NCBI GenBank assembly: GCA_964603935.1
Contig: CAZRWL010000006.1
Coordinates: 1-52,948 of the forward strand
From: GWB1-37-8 sp964603935
Lineage (GTDB): Bacteria > Patescibacteriota > Microgenomatia > Levybacterales > UBA12049
Length of the DNA: 52,948 bases
Direction of reading: 5' to 3'
Shown here: piece after piece, positions 32,345 through 40,317 of the stretch
Position numbering within the stretch: the first letter of the stretch is position 1
Layout of the letters: the number at the start of each line of letters is the position of its first letter
The notes under the pieces: generated by a model
Told to the model about the DNA's origin: nothing
Database searches by the model: none
The model's input: the letters and a program-made list of their open reading frames with translations, nothing else
Made by a program: the position numbers and the translations under genes

Positions 32345-33304
32345 TTAGACCATCTCCCTCCAATAGTCCAGGGTATTTTTAAGAGTCTTGTCTATCGCAA
32401 TCAGAGGTTTCCAACTGGTAAGCCTGGTAAATTTACCATTATCGCAAACTAATTCCGGATTATCGTTTGGCCTTAACAGACTCTTATCTTTTATTATCTT
32501 TATTTTTGAAAAAGACATAGACAATAATCTATTCAGAATGTCTAAAATTTTGTAAGAAACACCGGATCCGATATTGTAAACTTCTCCATCTTTTCCTTTT
32601 TCAACTGCCAAAATATATGCATTTACCATATCCCTAACATCTGTAAAATCTCTTTTTGCCTCAAGATCTCCAACATGCAAACATGGATCCTTTTTGCCTT
32701 TTTCTATTTCCGCTATTTGCTTTGCAAAAGAAGAGACAACAAAATGAGGAGACTGTCTGGGTCCGATGTGATTAAAAGGTCTCACTCTTATTACTTTAAG
32801 CTTGTAGGCTAAAAAATAAGTAAGGCCTAGGAAATCTTGCGCAATTTTGGATACGCTGTATGGATTTGTTGGTCTAAGAGGAGTCTCTTCATCGATAGGC
32901 AAGTCTTCTTTCTTAACAATTCCATGAATCTCTCCTGAAGAAACAATTAAAATTTTTGTATCCAGCAGATTATTTTTTCTTACCGCTTCCATTAGATTAA
33001 TTTGCAGAGAAATATTGCTGGTCAGCGTTTCCGTTGGATTTCTGAAACTGTCAGCGGGAGAAGTTAAAGCAGCCAAATGGAAAATTACTGACGGAGAAAC
33101 CTCTTTGACGATATCTGAAACTTTTTTTTCATTAGACAGATCCACCCTGAAGAGACTCAACTTTTTCCTTATGGCATCGACATTCCTGAGGCTTTCTTCA
33201 ACAAGATAAGTTCCGCTAACACTATACTTTTCTCTTAAAAGAAGATGCTGCGCAAGATAACTTCCCGCAAAACCGGTAGCTCCTGTAATCAAAACCTTCT
33301 TCAT
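32345..33304 (-). CDS. rmd: GDP-6-deoxy-D-mannose reductase-like (Rmd) SDR enzyme
   Basis: 319 residues, extended SDR: GATGFAGSYLAQHL near the start, FHLAALTSPADSF, the catalytic S-S-G-E-I-H-G, YSVSK, and FNHIGPRQSPHFVVSSFAKQ typical of Rmd-like reductases. With GMD it would yield GDP-D-rhamnose, a sugar of bacterial surface glycans. It overlaps ugd by 4 bases. A related 4-reductase or epimerase specificity cannot be excluded. Confidence 0.82.
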   Translation of the reverse strand: MKKVLITGATGFAGSYLAQHLLLREKYSVSGTYLVEESLRNVDAIRKKLSLFRVDLSNEKKVSDIVKEVSPSVIFHLAALTSPADSFRNPTETLTSNISLQINLMEAVRKNNLLDTKILIVSSGEIHGIVKKEDLPIDEETPLRPTNPYSVSKIAQDFLGLTYFLAYKLKVIRVRPFNHIGPRQSPHFVVSSFAKQIAEIEKGKKDPCLHVGDLEAKRDFTDVRDMVNAYILAVEKGKDGEVYNIGSGVSYKILDILNRLLSMSFSKIKIIKDKSLLRPNDNPELVCDNGKFTRLTSWKPLIAIDKTLKNTLDYWREMV

Positions 33305-34593
33305 TGCCCGACTCCCGCATATTTGAAACCCAATTTCCTTACTTTACTTTTATCATAAATATTTCTCCCATCCAGCATGACCGGCTTCTTCATGGAGCTT
33401 TTTATTCTTGATAAATCCAGCTGCCTAAACTCATTCCATTCTGTCATCACAATTAAAATGTCGCAATTTTTAGCAGCAGAGTAGGAATCATGACAAAACT
33501 CAACATTCTTTAAGATTTTTTTTGCGTTGCTCATTGCGATAGGATCATATGTTTTAATTTTTGCTCCGCTTGCCAGAAGTTCATTAATTACGACAATTGA
33601 GGGTGCATCTCTCATGTCATCCGTATCCGGCTTAAAGGACAAACCAAGTATTCCAATTATTTTACCCTTTATGCTTCCTCCCAATAATTTCTTCGCTTTG
33701 TCGGCAATTCCGTAAACAGCCTGCTTATTAATTTCTTCAACGTCCTTAAGAAGCGAGAAATTGTATCCTGCTTTTTTTGCAATCACAATCATAGCTTTTA
33801 CATCTTTTGGAAAACAACTTCCTCCATATCCCGCACCCGCAGCCAAAAATTGATTACCTACCCTTTTATCAAACCCTACTGCTTCCAAGACTTTTAAGCC
33901 ATCAGCCCCTGTTAATTCCGAAAGCTTTGCAATCGCATTGGCATAAGAAATTTTAGTTGCCAAAAATGAATTTGCAGCATACTTGATCATTTCCGCAGTT
34001 TCTACATTGGTTAAAACATATTTGCCGTCAATAGACTTGTGAAGCTCAACTAGCAATTTTTCCGCATCTTTCGAATCCGTACCTATTACAACCCTATCCG
34101 GATGAAGGGTATCCGATATGGCCTGCCCCTCCCTTAAGAACTCCGGAACAGACGCGACATCAAACGTTGCTCCTGCTGGTTTTGCCGCATTTATTATTTC
34201 CTTTGTTGTTTTATTAGTGCCAACCGGCACCGTACTTTTCGTAACAACGACTGTGTATCCCTCAAGATTCTCTCCGATCTTCCTGGCAACTTCAAAAACA
34301 ACTGAAAGATCAGCTTCTCCCGTTGATTTGGGCGGGGTACCAACCGCTATAAAAACCGCATCGGAAGCAGAAATTGATTCTTTGTAATCAAGTGTGAATA
34401 AAAGCCTTTTTGCCTTAACATTTCTTTTCACAATTTCTTCAAGTCCGGGCTCGTATATGGGAAGTATGCCTCTTTTAAGATTTTCGATTTTTTCTTTTGT
34501 GTGGCCGACAACCCAAACAGTGTTGCCCAAATCTGCGAAAATAGAAGCTGTTACTAGCCCAACGTATCCATGCCCTACAAAAGTAATCGTCAT
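33301..34593 (-). CDS. ugd: UDP-glucose 6-dehydrogenase
   Basis: 430 residues from the ATG at 34593. An in-frame upstream start lies inside the palindromic element and would prefix residues that are not Ugd sequence. MTITFVGHGYVGLV is the N-terminal NAD site; the catalytic cysteine is in GGSCFPKD; GLSFKPDTDDMRDAPS marks the C-terminal domain. It oxidises UDP-glucose to UDP-glucuronate, the substrate of uxs in this operon. A weak GGAAAG Shine-Dalgarno lies upstream. Confidence 0.94.
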   Translation of the reverse strand: MTITFVGHGYVGLVTASIFADLGNTVWVVGHTKEKIENLKRGILPIYEPGLEEIVKRNVKAKRLLFTLDYKESISASDAVFIAVGTPPKSTGEADLSVVFEVARKIGENLEGYTVVVTKSTVPVGTNKTTKEIINAAKPAGATFDVASVPEFLREGQAISDTLHPDRVVIGTDSKDAEKLLVELHKSIDGKYVLTNVETAEMIKYAANSFLATKISYANAIAKLSELTGADGLKVLEAVGFDKRVGNQFLAAGAGYGGSCFPKDVKAMIVIAKKAGYNFSLLKDVEEINKQAVYGIADKAKKLLGGSIKGKIIGILGLSFKPDTDDMRDAPSIVVINELLASGAKIKTYDPIAMSNAKKILKNVEFCHDSYSAAKNCDILIVMTEWNEFRQLDLSRIKSSMKKPVMLDGRNIYDKSKVRKLGFKYAGVGQ

Positions 34594-34597
34594 AATT

Positions 34598-35509
34598 TTA
34601 TCTTTCCGTGTCATCCTGAATTGCGCCACCTCCGCAGAGGAAAGTCCTCTTGGAGGATTTCAGGATATCTTTTAAACCCTCCTCAAATGTTCTCATCCGA
34701 ACGCCCAATTTAAGTATTTTATCATTTTTAAGTGCCAATTGAAAAGGCCTGGGTGCTCTGCCTTTAAAAAACTCTGCCCGCGTAGTTTTGATAATCTTAG
34801 ACTTATCCAACCCAAACTCATCAGCTATCAAATTTGCCGCAGCAAAAGGTGTCAAATCTTGACTCCCGACAACGTGGAATATTCCTTGAGAATTATTCTT
34901 AATAAGTGTGTCTAGCGCAAAAGCTATATCGTCAATAAATGTTGGGGTAAAAATATGATCTGTAACTGCCGCAACAATAAGCCCATTCTGCAGTCGCTTA
35001 AGGATTACCCGAACAAAATCCAGTCTTTCAAATGATACTCTATACGGATAGGCAATACGAATAATCATCCAGGGATTTTTTGAATTTTGGACAATTTTTT
35101 CACCTGCATATTTTGTCTGAGCATACCAGTTGAGGGGATTAGGGATATCTTCTTCAGAATAAGCTTCTCTTGCTCCATCAAATACAAAATCCGTAGAAAT
35201 ATAAATTATTTTTTTATTCGATTGCAAACAAGCATCGGCTATATTTTGCGTTCCCGTAACGTTAATTTTCCAAGCATCTCCTTTTTCTCTCAATGCCCTG
35301 TCTAATTCGCAACTGTCTACATCTGTCTTAGCAGCCAAGTGAAGAACAATTTTGGCATCGGAGTTTTTAATTCTCTCCAAAACAACTTTCTTATTCGTAA
35401 TGTCAATTCCGGTACTAAGACTAAGATTTTCGAATTCATGCTTGCTATTCAGAAGCTCAACAATTCTTGATCCAACCATTCCATCTAATCCCGTTCCCAA
35501 AATCTTCAT
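34598..35509 (-). CDS. rmlD: RmlD-like dTDP-4-dehydrorhamnose reductase family protein
   Basis: 303 residues. The G-x-x-G-x-x-G nucleotide site is GTGLDGMVGS near the N-terminus, with VLHLAAKTDVDSCE, ISTDFVFDG, and YAQTKYAGE carrying the catalytic Y-x-x-x-K. These are RmlD hallmarks; the final reduction yields dTDP-rhamnose, although other SDR sugar reductases look similar. The last about 21 residues (from LKSSKRTFLCGGG on) come from a palindromic element half-copy, not from RmlD. It heads the sugar operon, with TATAAT 6 bases before the ATG. Confidence 0.82.
   Translation of the reverse strand: MKILGTGLDGMVGSRIVELLNSKHEFENLSLSTGIDITNKKVVLERIKNSDAKIVLHLAAKTDVDSCELDRALREKGDAWKINVTGTQNIADACLQSNKKIIYISTDFVFDGAREAYSEEDIPNPLNWYAQTKYAGEKIVQNSKNPWMIIRIAYPYRVSFERLDFVRVILKRLQNGLIVAAVTDHIFTPTFIDDIAFALDTLIKNNSQGIFHVVGSQDLTPFAAANLIADEFGLDKSKIIKTTRAEFFKGRAPRPFQLALKNDKILKLGVRMRTFEEGLKDILKSSKRTFLCGGGAIQDDTER
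34609..34666. repeat. Half-size palindromic element forming the 3-prime end of the rmlD-like gene
   Basis: TGTCATCCTGAA...TTTCAGGAT with the CCTCC...GGAGG and GAGGAaagTCCTC inner hairpin, equal to the first hairpin of the 98-bp recJ copies. Confidence 0.8.
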
Positions 35510-35521
35510 TACAAAATTATA
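35510..35521 (-). promoter_or_regulatory. -10 box of the sugar operon, leaderless spacing
   Basis: Extended -10 TGgTATAAT on the minus strand (hexamer 35516-35521) and 6 bases to the ATG at 35509. Confidence 0.6.
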
Positions 35522-35570
35522 CCATTATTTTTTTACTTTGAGGAATTTATCTGAGAGAATTGTAGTAATG

Positions 35571-36455
35571 CTATGTTCTAAGATATATGCCGTTTATCAT
35601 TTTTAGTACCATCGCTATAATGTATTTGCGTTCGGCGACGGAAAGATTTTGGTTTTCTAACTGAGTTTTTGCATATTGCAACAATTTTTTTGGCGGATTC
35701 GTTAAATGCCAATCCGCAAGGCTTTCTATCTCCTCCTCTGCTTTTTTGCAATCAGGTTCAAATTGAGCTAACGACATAGACGAAGATGTCTGGTTGTGTT
35801 CGTCAAGAGACAACTGGGGTAACTCCGCAAATGGTTTTCGTCGAAGATAATTAAGCTGCAGAGGATACGTTTCCCTTATGCAACAGTTTATTTCTTCAAT
35901 TAATCCCTGCTTGGAAAAATCAGATAAGTTTTCGTCTTTCAAAATCTCTTCAGCCTGATCAAGTAGTTCATTTGGCACAGACGTAAGCCGCCAATCATTA
36001 AGCTTCTCTGCTACCCCCGATCTTGTTTCTCGGATACTCTCTAAAGAGCCTATCGGATGGGCAGGCTTTATTGATTCTAGCCTATCAATTTGAGCGCTAA
36101 TATTCCGAATAATTGCTTCGATGGCTTTCACTTCTTTTCCGGATAAATACGGTCGTCTTTCCTCAAGTTGGCTTCTCATCTGCTGTATATTGCCGTGAAC
36201 TTGTTGCAAGTAAACCTCCCGATCCTTTTGGGACGCATTGGCAATACGCATGCTGTCCTCAGGAAGATTCTTTGTAACTTCTGCGAGATTCCCTTCCCAG
36301 AGTGGTTTTTCTTTCCCGTACCAAACACCAGCTTCTTCACGTTCGTGTAACCGTAGTATTTTTGCTACTTTTGCTGTTCCTTTTTCAACAAAAGATGGCT
36401 TGCGAACCGTATCTCCCCCATTTTTTGGATTTTCACCGGGTACTGATTCTAGCAT
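35571..36455 (-). CDS. Hypothetical soluble protein with an internal duplication
   Basis: 294 residues, no membrane helix, almost all-helical by composition. Residues 152-193 and 246-288 are repeats of one another with the pattern L-x-D-W-x-L-T-x-x-P-x-x-L-L-x-x-A, then N-L-S and a helix rich in I, K and E; the spacer is disordered and Ser-rich. I do not recognise a family. The gene stands alone between the two sugar runs, and the nearest upstream -10-like sequence is TATTAG, 10 bases before the ATG. Confidence 0.65.
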   Translation of the reverse strand: MLESVPGENPKNGGDTVRKPSFVEKGTAKVAKILRLHEREEAGVWYGKEKPLWEGNLAEVTKNLPEDSMRIANASQKDREVYLQQVHGNIQQMRSQLEERRPYLSGKEVKAIEAIIRNISAQIDRLESIKPAHPIGSLESIRETRSGVAEKLNDWRLTSVPNELLDQAEEILKDENLSDFSKQGLIEEINCCIRETYPLQLNYLRRKPFAELPQLSLDEHNQTSSSMSLAQFEPDCKKAEEEIESLADWHLTNPPKKLLQYAKTQLENQNLSVAERKYIIAMVLKMINGIYLRT

Positions 36456-36496
36456 ATGCGAATGTCTAATATGTTCGTAACTTATTCAAAAAAAAA

Positions 36497-37513
36497 CTAT
36501 CCTATATTTCCATACTGCTCTTTGTAGTATTTTTGGTATGCGCCGGTTTTAACGTCTTTCCACCAATTTTCATTCTCCTTGTACCATAAAATTGTTTTCT
36601 CCAGCCATTCATCGAAATCATGGAGAGGCTCCCATCCTAATTCACTTTGAATTTTTGACCAATCAACTGCGTAACGGCGATCATGTCCGGGCCTGTCTTT
36701 GACATATTTTATGAATTCCTCCGAAACTCCCATAATTTTTAATATTTTGTTGATTACTTCGAGATTGGAAATGTCTTGCGTCATTCCGCCGACTAAGTAT
36801 GTTTCCCCAACTTTGCCCTTATTTAATACTAAATCTATTGCCCTGCAATGATCCGCTACATAAAGCCAATCTCTAACATAAAGACCATCTCCATAAACAG
36901 GAATTTTTTTACCTTCTAAGATATTTGTTATCGCAAGCGGAATAAACTTTTCCGGAAATTGATATGGACCAAAGTTATTTGAACAATTAGTAATCGTAAT
37001 CGGTAAACCATATGTTTCACAATAAGCCCTTACTAAATGGTCTGAACCGGCTTTACTTGCTGAATATGGACTTCTGGGATTATAATTTGTTCGTTCATTA
37101 AATTTATTCGTATCTTCTAATTCAAGGCTGCCGAATACCTCATCTGTAGATATGTGGTGAAAACGCCTAATTTTGTGTTTTAAAGCCATATCTAAAAGAA
37201 TTTGCGTTCCAACCACATTGGTTACTATGAAATCTGAAGGTTTTAGTATTGATCTGTCTACATGACTTTCTGCTGCAAAATGAACAACCGTATCTACGCC
37301 TGCTATCGCTTGATCTACGGAATTTAAATCGCAAATGTTTCCATGTATAAATTTATAATTAGGATTTTTTTCAACTTCCTTAAGATTCTCCAGATTGCCT
37401 GCGTAAGTTACGCTATCAAAATTAATGACTTTGTCTCTTGGATGATTTTTTAGCCAATAAAGAATAAAATTAGAGCCGATAAATCCTGCGCCGCCTGTAA
37501 CTAAAATCTTCAT
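36497..37513 (-). CDS. rmlB: dTDP-glucose 4,6-dehydratase
   Basis: 338 residues. NAD site GGAGFIGSNFILYWL; the catalytic block HISTDEVFGSLE with the T-D-E triad; YSASKAGSDHLV with the Y-x-x-x-K; NNFGPYQFPEKFIP. These are diagnostic of RmlB. It converts dTDP-glucose to dTDP-4-keto-6-deoxyglucose. It is last in the CAP / 86-aa / rmlA / Nudix / rmlB run, adjoining the Nudix gene without a gap. Confidence 0.95.
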   Translation of the reverse strand: MKILVTGGAGFIGSNFILYWLKNHPRDKVINFDSVTYAGNLENLKEVEKNPNYKFIHGNICDLNSVDQAIAGVDTVVHFAAESHVDRSILKPSDFIVTNVVGTQILLDMALKHKIRRFHHISTDEVFGSLELEDTNKFNERTNYNPRSPYSASKAGSDHLVRAYCETYGLPITITNCSNNFGPYQFPEKFIPLAITNILEGKKIPVYGDGLYVRDWLYVADHCRAIDLVLNKGKVGETYLVGGMTQDISNLEVINKILKIMGVSEEFIKYVKDRPGHDRRYAVDWSKIQSELGWEPLHDFDEWLEKTILWYKENENWWKDVKTGAYQKYYKEQYGNIG

Positions 37514-38055
37514 TATAATTTTTTCTCTTTTCTTAATTTGTCCAGCATAAGTATACCAATCGCGCTGGATGCATGATTAATTTCCCCTGCCATTACTTTT
37601 TCTGCAGCTGCATTCAGAGGCATTTTTACAACTGATATTTCCTCATCTTCATCCAAATCATTGCTGCCCATTTCCAGACCCTTTGCCAGAAAAAGGTAGA
37701 CTCTGCTCTTAAAAACGCTGCCTGCCATTTCAATTCTTCCTATCTCTTCCAGCTGGTGCGCGCTAATCCCTGCTTCTTCTTTCAATTCTCTTTCTGCAGC
37801 TTTAATAGTCGTTTCTTTGCTCTTCACATATCCCGATACGGCTTCCAAAACTGTTTTTCCCAACATATATCTATATTGGGAAATTAGATAAATCTCGTAT
37901 TTATCGGTTAATGGAAAAATTGAAACGGTAGTTCTTCTTTCAGCAGTATAATGAATTTTTTTTGTTCCTCTTTCGTTCTTAAAAAGAACTTCCCTAACGT
38001 TAAAAAGGCTTGATCTAAATGCGTATTTTTGAGAAATAGCTTTCCATTGACTCAT
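37513..38055 (-). CDS. Nudix hydrolase (ADP-ribose pyrophosphatase-like)
   Basis: 180 residues. The Nudix box G-x5-E-x7-R-E-x2-E-E-x-G is present, starting at GYVKSKET and ending RELKEEAG. The surrounding sequence resembles NudF/ADP-ribose pyrophosphatases, which also hydrolyse nucleotide sugars. Sitting between rmlA and rmlB with 1-4-base overlaps, it may control nucleotide-sugar levels; that role is inferred. Confidence 0.85.
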   Translation of the reverse strand: MSQWKAISQKYAFRSSLFNVREVLFKNERGTKKIHYTAERRTTVSIFPLTDKYEIYLISQYRYMLGKTVLEAVSGYVKSKETTIKAAERELKEEAGISAHQLEEIGRIEMAGSVFKSRVYLFLAKGLEMGSNDLDEDEEISVVKMPLNAAAEKVMAGEINHASSAIGILMLDKLRKEKKL

Positions 38056-38792
38056 TTTAACTCGCCATTTTTTATTTTATCTGCAACCAAATTACTTGCT
38101 CTCAAAAGCTCATCATGAGAAGTACCGGCATCAATCCACCAGTCAATTATTTCGCATTCCAATGTTCCTTCTCTTAGATAAAAGTTGTTAAGATCAGTAA
38201 CTTCCAATTCCCCGCGCGCAGACGGCTTTTGTTTCTTTATAAATTCAAAAACTCTTTCGTCGTACACATAAATACCTGTTTGCGCTATATTGGATTTTGG
38301 ATGTTCCGGTTTCTCCTCGATGGATAAGACTTTTCCCTGTCCGTCAACTTCGATAACGCCATATTGTCTTGATTCCGTATTCATTTGAACGCCAAAAATA
38401 ACTGCGCCTTTATCTTTCTTCTCAAAATCCCCAATTCGTCTTTTGAGATCATGCTTGAAAATATTATCTCCTAATATAACCAACAATTTTTCTCCTTTTC
38501 CGAACTCTTCCGCCAAGAGAATTGCGTCGGCAATCCCTCCTTTTGGCTGTTTTTGAACCCCGTAATATAGCTTCATGCCAAATTCCTCTCCTGCTCCCAG
38601 TAAATTGGCGAAATGCCCTGCGTGATCCGAAGAGCTGGTTATCAAAACTTCTTTAATTCCTGTTTTAGCTATTGCTTCCAAGGGATAGTAGATCATCGGC
38701 TTGTTATAAACAGGAAGAAGGTGTTTATTTGTAACCAATGTCAGAGGTCTCAATCTAGTTGCAAGACCTCCTGCTAAAATAACTCCTTTCAT
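38052..38792 (-). CDS. rmlA: Glucose-1-phosphate thymidylyltransferase
   Basis: 246 residues, the short form. The nucleotide-binding GGLATRLRPLT at 8-18, the lysine block NKHLLPVYNKPMIYYPLEA, LGDNIF and EEKPEHPKS are typical of RmlA, which forms dTDP-glucose from dTTP and glucose-1-phosphate. The C-terminal about 45 residues of the long form are absent. With rmlB and the rmlD-like gene it supplies three of the four dTDP-rhamnose steps; no rmlC is in the window. Confidence 0.93.
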   Translation of the reverse strand: MKGVILAGGLATRLRPLTLVTNKHLLPVYNKPMIYYPLEAIAKTGIKEVLITSSSDHAGHFANLLGAGEEFGMKLYYGVQKQPKGGIADAILLAEEFGKGEKLLVILGDNIFKHDLKRRIGDFEKKDKGAVIFGVQMNTESRQYGVIEVDGQGKVLSIEEKPEHPKSNIAQTGIYVYDERVFEFIKKQKPSARGELEVTDLNNFYLREGTLECEIIDWWIDAGTSHDELLRASNLVADKIKNGELK

Positions 38793-39049
38793 ATAGCGCT
38801 TAAAAGAAAAAATATAAGTGCCAAACCAAAAACTCCAATGAGTATATATTCTATCACAATTTTTGCATGCAAATCATGATTTATCAAGTGATGTAAAATC
38901 CCCCACAAGACGTAAAAAAAAGTAGTAACGATAACAACTCCGATTTGAAAAGTTTTATCCGAACTGCTATATGCCAGCACGAAACTAAGACTTAGTATAA
39001 TGATAAGCGATGTGTAATAAAAAACGTGTTGAGATATTGCTTTCAACAT
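38789..39049 (-). CDS. Small three-helix membrane protein
   Basis: 86 residues with three hydrophobic segments (about 8-27, 34-53, 62-84) and a histidine-rich short loop (LHHLINHDLHAK) between the second and third. No family is recognised. It overlaps rmlA by 4 bases and adjoins the CAP gene, so it belongs to that operon. The His cluster could bind a metal, but nothing else supports this. Confidence 0.6.
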   Translation of the reverse strand: MLKAISQHVFYYTSLIIILSLSFVLAYSSSDKTFQIGVVIVTTFFYVLWGILHHLINHDLHAKIVIEYILIGVFGLALIFFLLSAI

Positions 39050-39900
39050 TAAATGATTACCCCCTTACTCCATATTCCAATTAAAACCAGAATTAACAAT
39101 AAGTACAGTATATGATCAACATTATGCCCAACGAAACGCATAACTTTTTTCTTCTCTATGATAATCATATCCAGAATAAGAGCAAAAATAAATACAAAAA
39201 TAAATACATAATAAATATTTGAAGATAAAGATGAAATATTGATTAGAGGCTTACTGTAAACAGCCTGAACATTTTTAGGGAGAATATTTACATTCTCCGT
39301 TACTGCGATTTCCTGAGCTCTACTTCTAGCAATAGGCATGCGTAAATTACCAAGCTCTTCCACAATTAAAACCGTTTCTTCACCATTTAGCTTTCCCAAC
39401 ATTACCGCAAATCCCACATCCTGATAGTTTGACGAAAGCATATTATTTCTGTGATCCGGACTTGCCATCCACGCTTTTACCACATCTTCTGCTGTTGAAA
39501 ATCCTCTGGCTAAATTTTCTCCGGCATAAACATACCTATATCCTGAAGATTTAATAAAAACCCAAGGGGTTTTACCCCCCGGAGAGTTATGCGCCCAGTA
39601 ATTATACTCAAACATATCTTGAGCTTTCTTAACAGCCGCTTCCGAAAGCTTGCTGTTTAAAATTAACGAACCAATGCCGGCATTCTGTCTCTCCTTATTG
39701 GTTAACAAAAGCAGATCTTCAGAAGAAATGTCTGTCTTTACACCCAAAACCGAAGGAAAACTCACTTTTATTCCCTGTATCAGAAAACTTGCTAGAAGCA
39801 GAAATACGATTGTCAGAAATAGATTGGTATGATGAAGAACTTTTGCCCTATGGTTATTAGACTCTTTCGGTATGAAAAGATGCGACAGAAAATCTATCAT
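39049..39900 (-). CDS. Membrane-anchored CAP (SCP/PR1) domain protein
   Basis: 283 residues. Membrane helix at about 27-46; the CAP domain at 65-180 with LLTNKERQNAGIGSL, AHNSPGGKTPW, YAGENLARGF and SPDHRNNMLSSNYQDVGFAV; two further helices at about 215-235 and 258-280. The conserved histidines and glutamates of the CAP pocket are present. Bacterial CAP proteins are exported and act on or near the cell wall, with no settled activity. TATAAT lies 7 bases before the ATG. Confidence 0.88.
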   Translation of the reverse strand: MIDFLSHLFIPKESNNHRAKVLHHTNLFLTIVFLLLASFLIQGIKVSFPSVLGVKTDISSEDLLLLTNKERQNAGIGSLILNSKLSEAAVKKAQDMFEYNYWAHNSPGGKTPWVFIKSSGYRYVYAGENLARGFSTAEDVVKAWMASPDHRNNMLSSNYQDVGFAVMLGKLNGEETVLIVEELGNLRMPIARSRAQEIAVTENVNILPKNVQAVYSKPLINISSLSSNIYYVFIFVFIFALILDMIIIEKKKVMRFVGHNVDHILYLLLILVLIGIWSKGVII

Positions 39901-39913
39901 TAATAGAATTATA
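39901..39913 (-). promoter_or_regulatory. -10 box of the CAP-rmlA-rmlB operon
   Basis: Extended -10 TGaTATAAT on the minus strand (hexamer 39908-39913), 7 bases before the ATG at 39900, ending at the last base of tsaB. Confidence 0.6.
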
Positions 39914-40228
39914 TCACTTATAAATTGGTAAAATTATGTCTCCAGCTTTTTTTCCGTTAATCGGGATTTTGAGAACAAAAGACAAAGCATTCGCGATGGA
40001 AATTCCCACTCGCAGCCCGGTAAACGATCCTGGTCCCGCATTAACCCTAATCTCCGAAAGATCTTTTAGTTTTAACGAATGTTTTTTCAGAATTTCATCA
40101 ATCATCGGTAGAATAATCTGTGCTTTATTGAAATTTATTTGTTTAGTTTTAATGTCTTTCTTGCCATCAAAAACTAAACCGACTGTAATTTTTTTATTAT
40201 CCGCGGTATCTAAAATTAACGTAATCAT
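39914..40228 (-). CDS. tsaB: Short TsaB-like protein (t6A tRNA modification)
   Basis: 104 residues, about half the usual 220-230. It covers the N-terminal actin-like lobe: LILDTADNKKITVGL and the signature VNAGPGSFTGLRVGIS near 62-77. The second lobe is missing. TsaB is the scaffold for TsaD and TsaE in making threonylcarbamoyl-adenosine at tRNA position 37, and its first lobe holds most of the dimer contact. It lies just downstream of tsaC and tsaE, separated from tsaC by a palindromic element. The reading frame simply ends; no frameshifted remainder is visible downstream, where the CAP promoter begins at once. Confidence 0.82.
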   Translation of the reverse strand: MITLILDTADNKKITVGLVFDGKKDIKTKQINFNKAQIILPMIDEILKKHSLKLKDLSEIRVNAGPGSFTGLRVGISIANALSFVLKIPINGKKAGDIILPIYK

Positions 40229-40235
40229 AATTCAT

Positions 40236-40317
40236 TGTCATGCTGAATTTATTTCAGCATCTCGTCTTAATGGATCCTGAAACAAGCAAAGTGCCCCAAG
40301 GGGCATTCAGGATGACA
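40236..40317. repeat. 82-bp palindromic element between tsaC and tsaB
   Basis: TGTCATGCTGAA...TTCAGGATGACA. The second hairpin has an enlarged loop containing TGCCCCaaGGGGCA. It supplies the last codons and the stop of tsaC. Confidence 0.8.
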
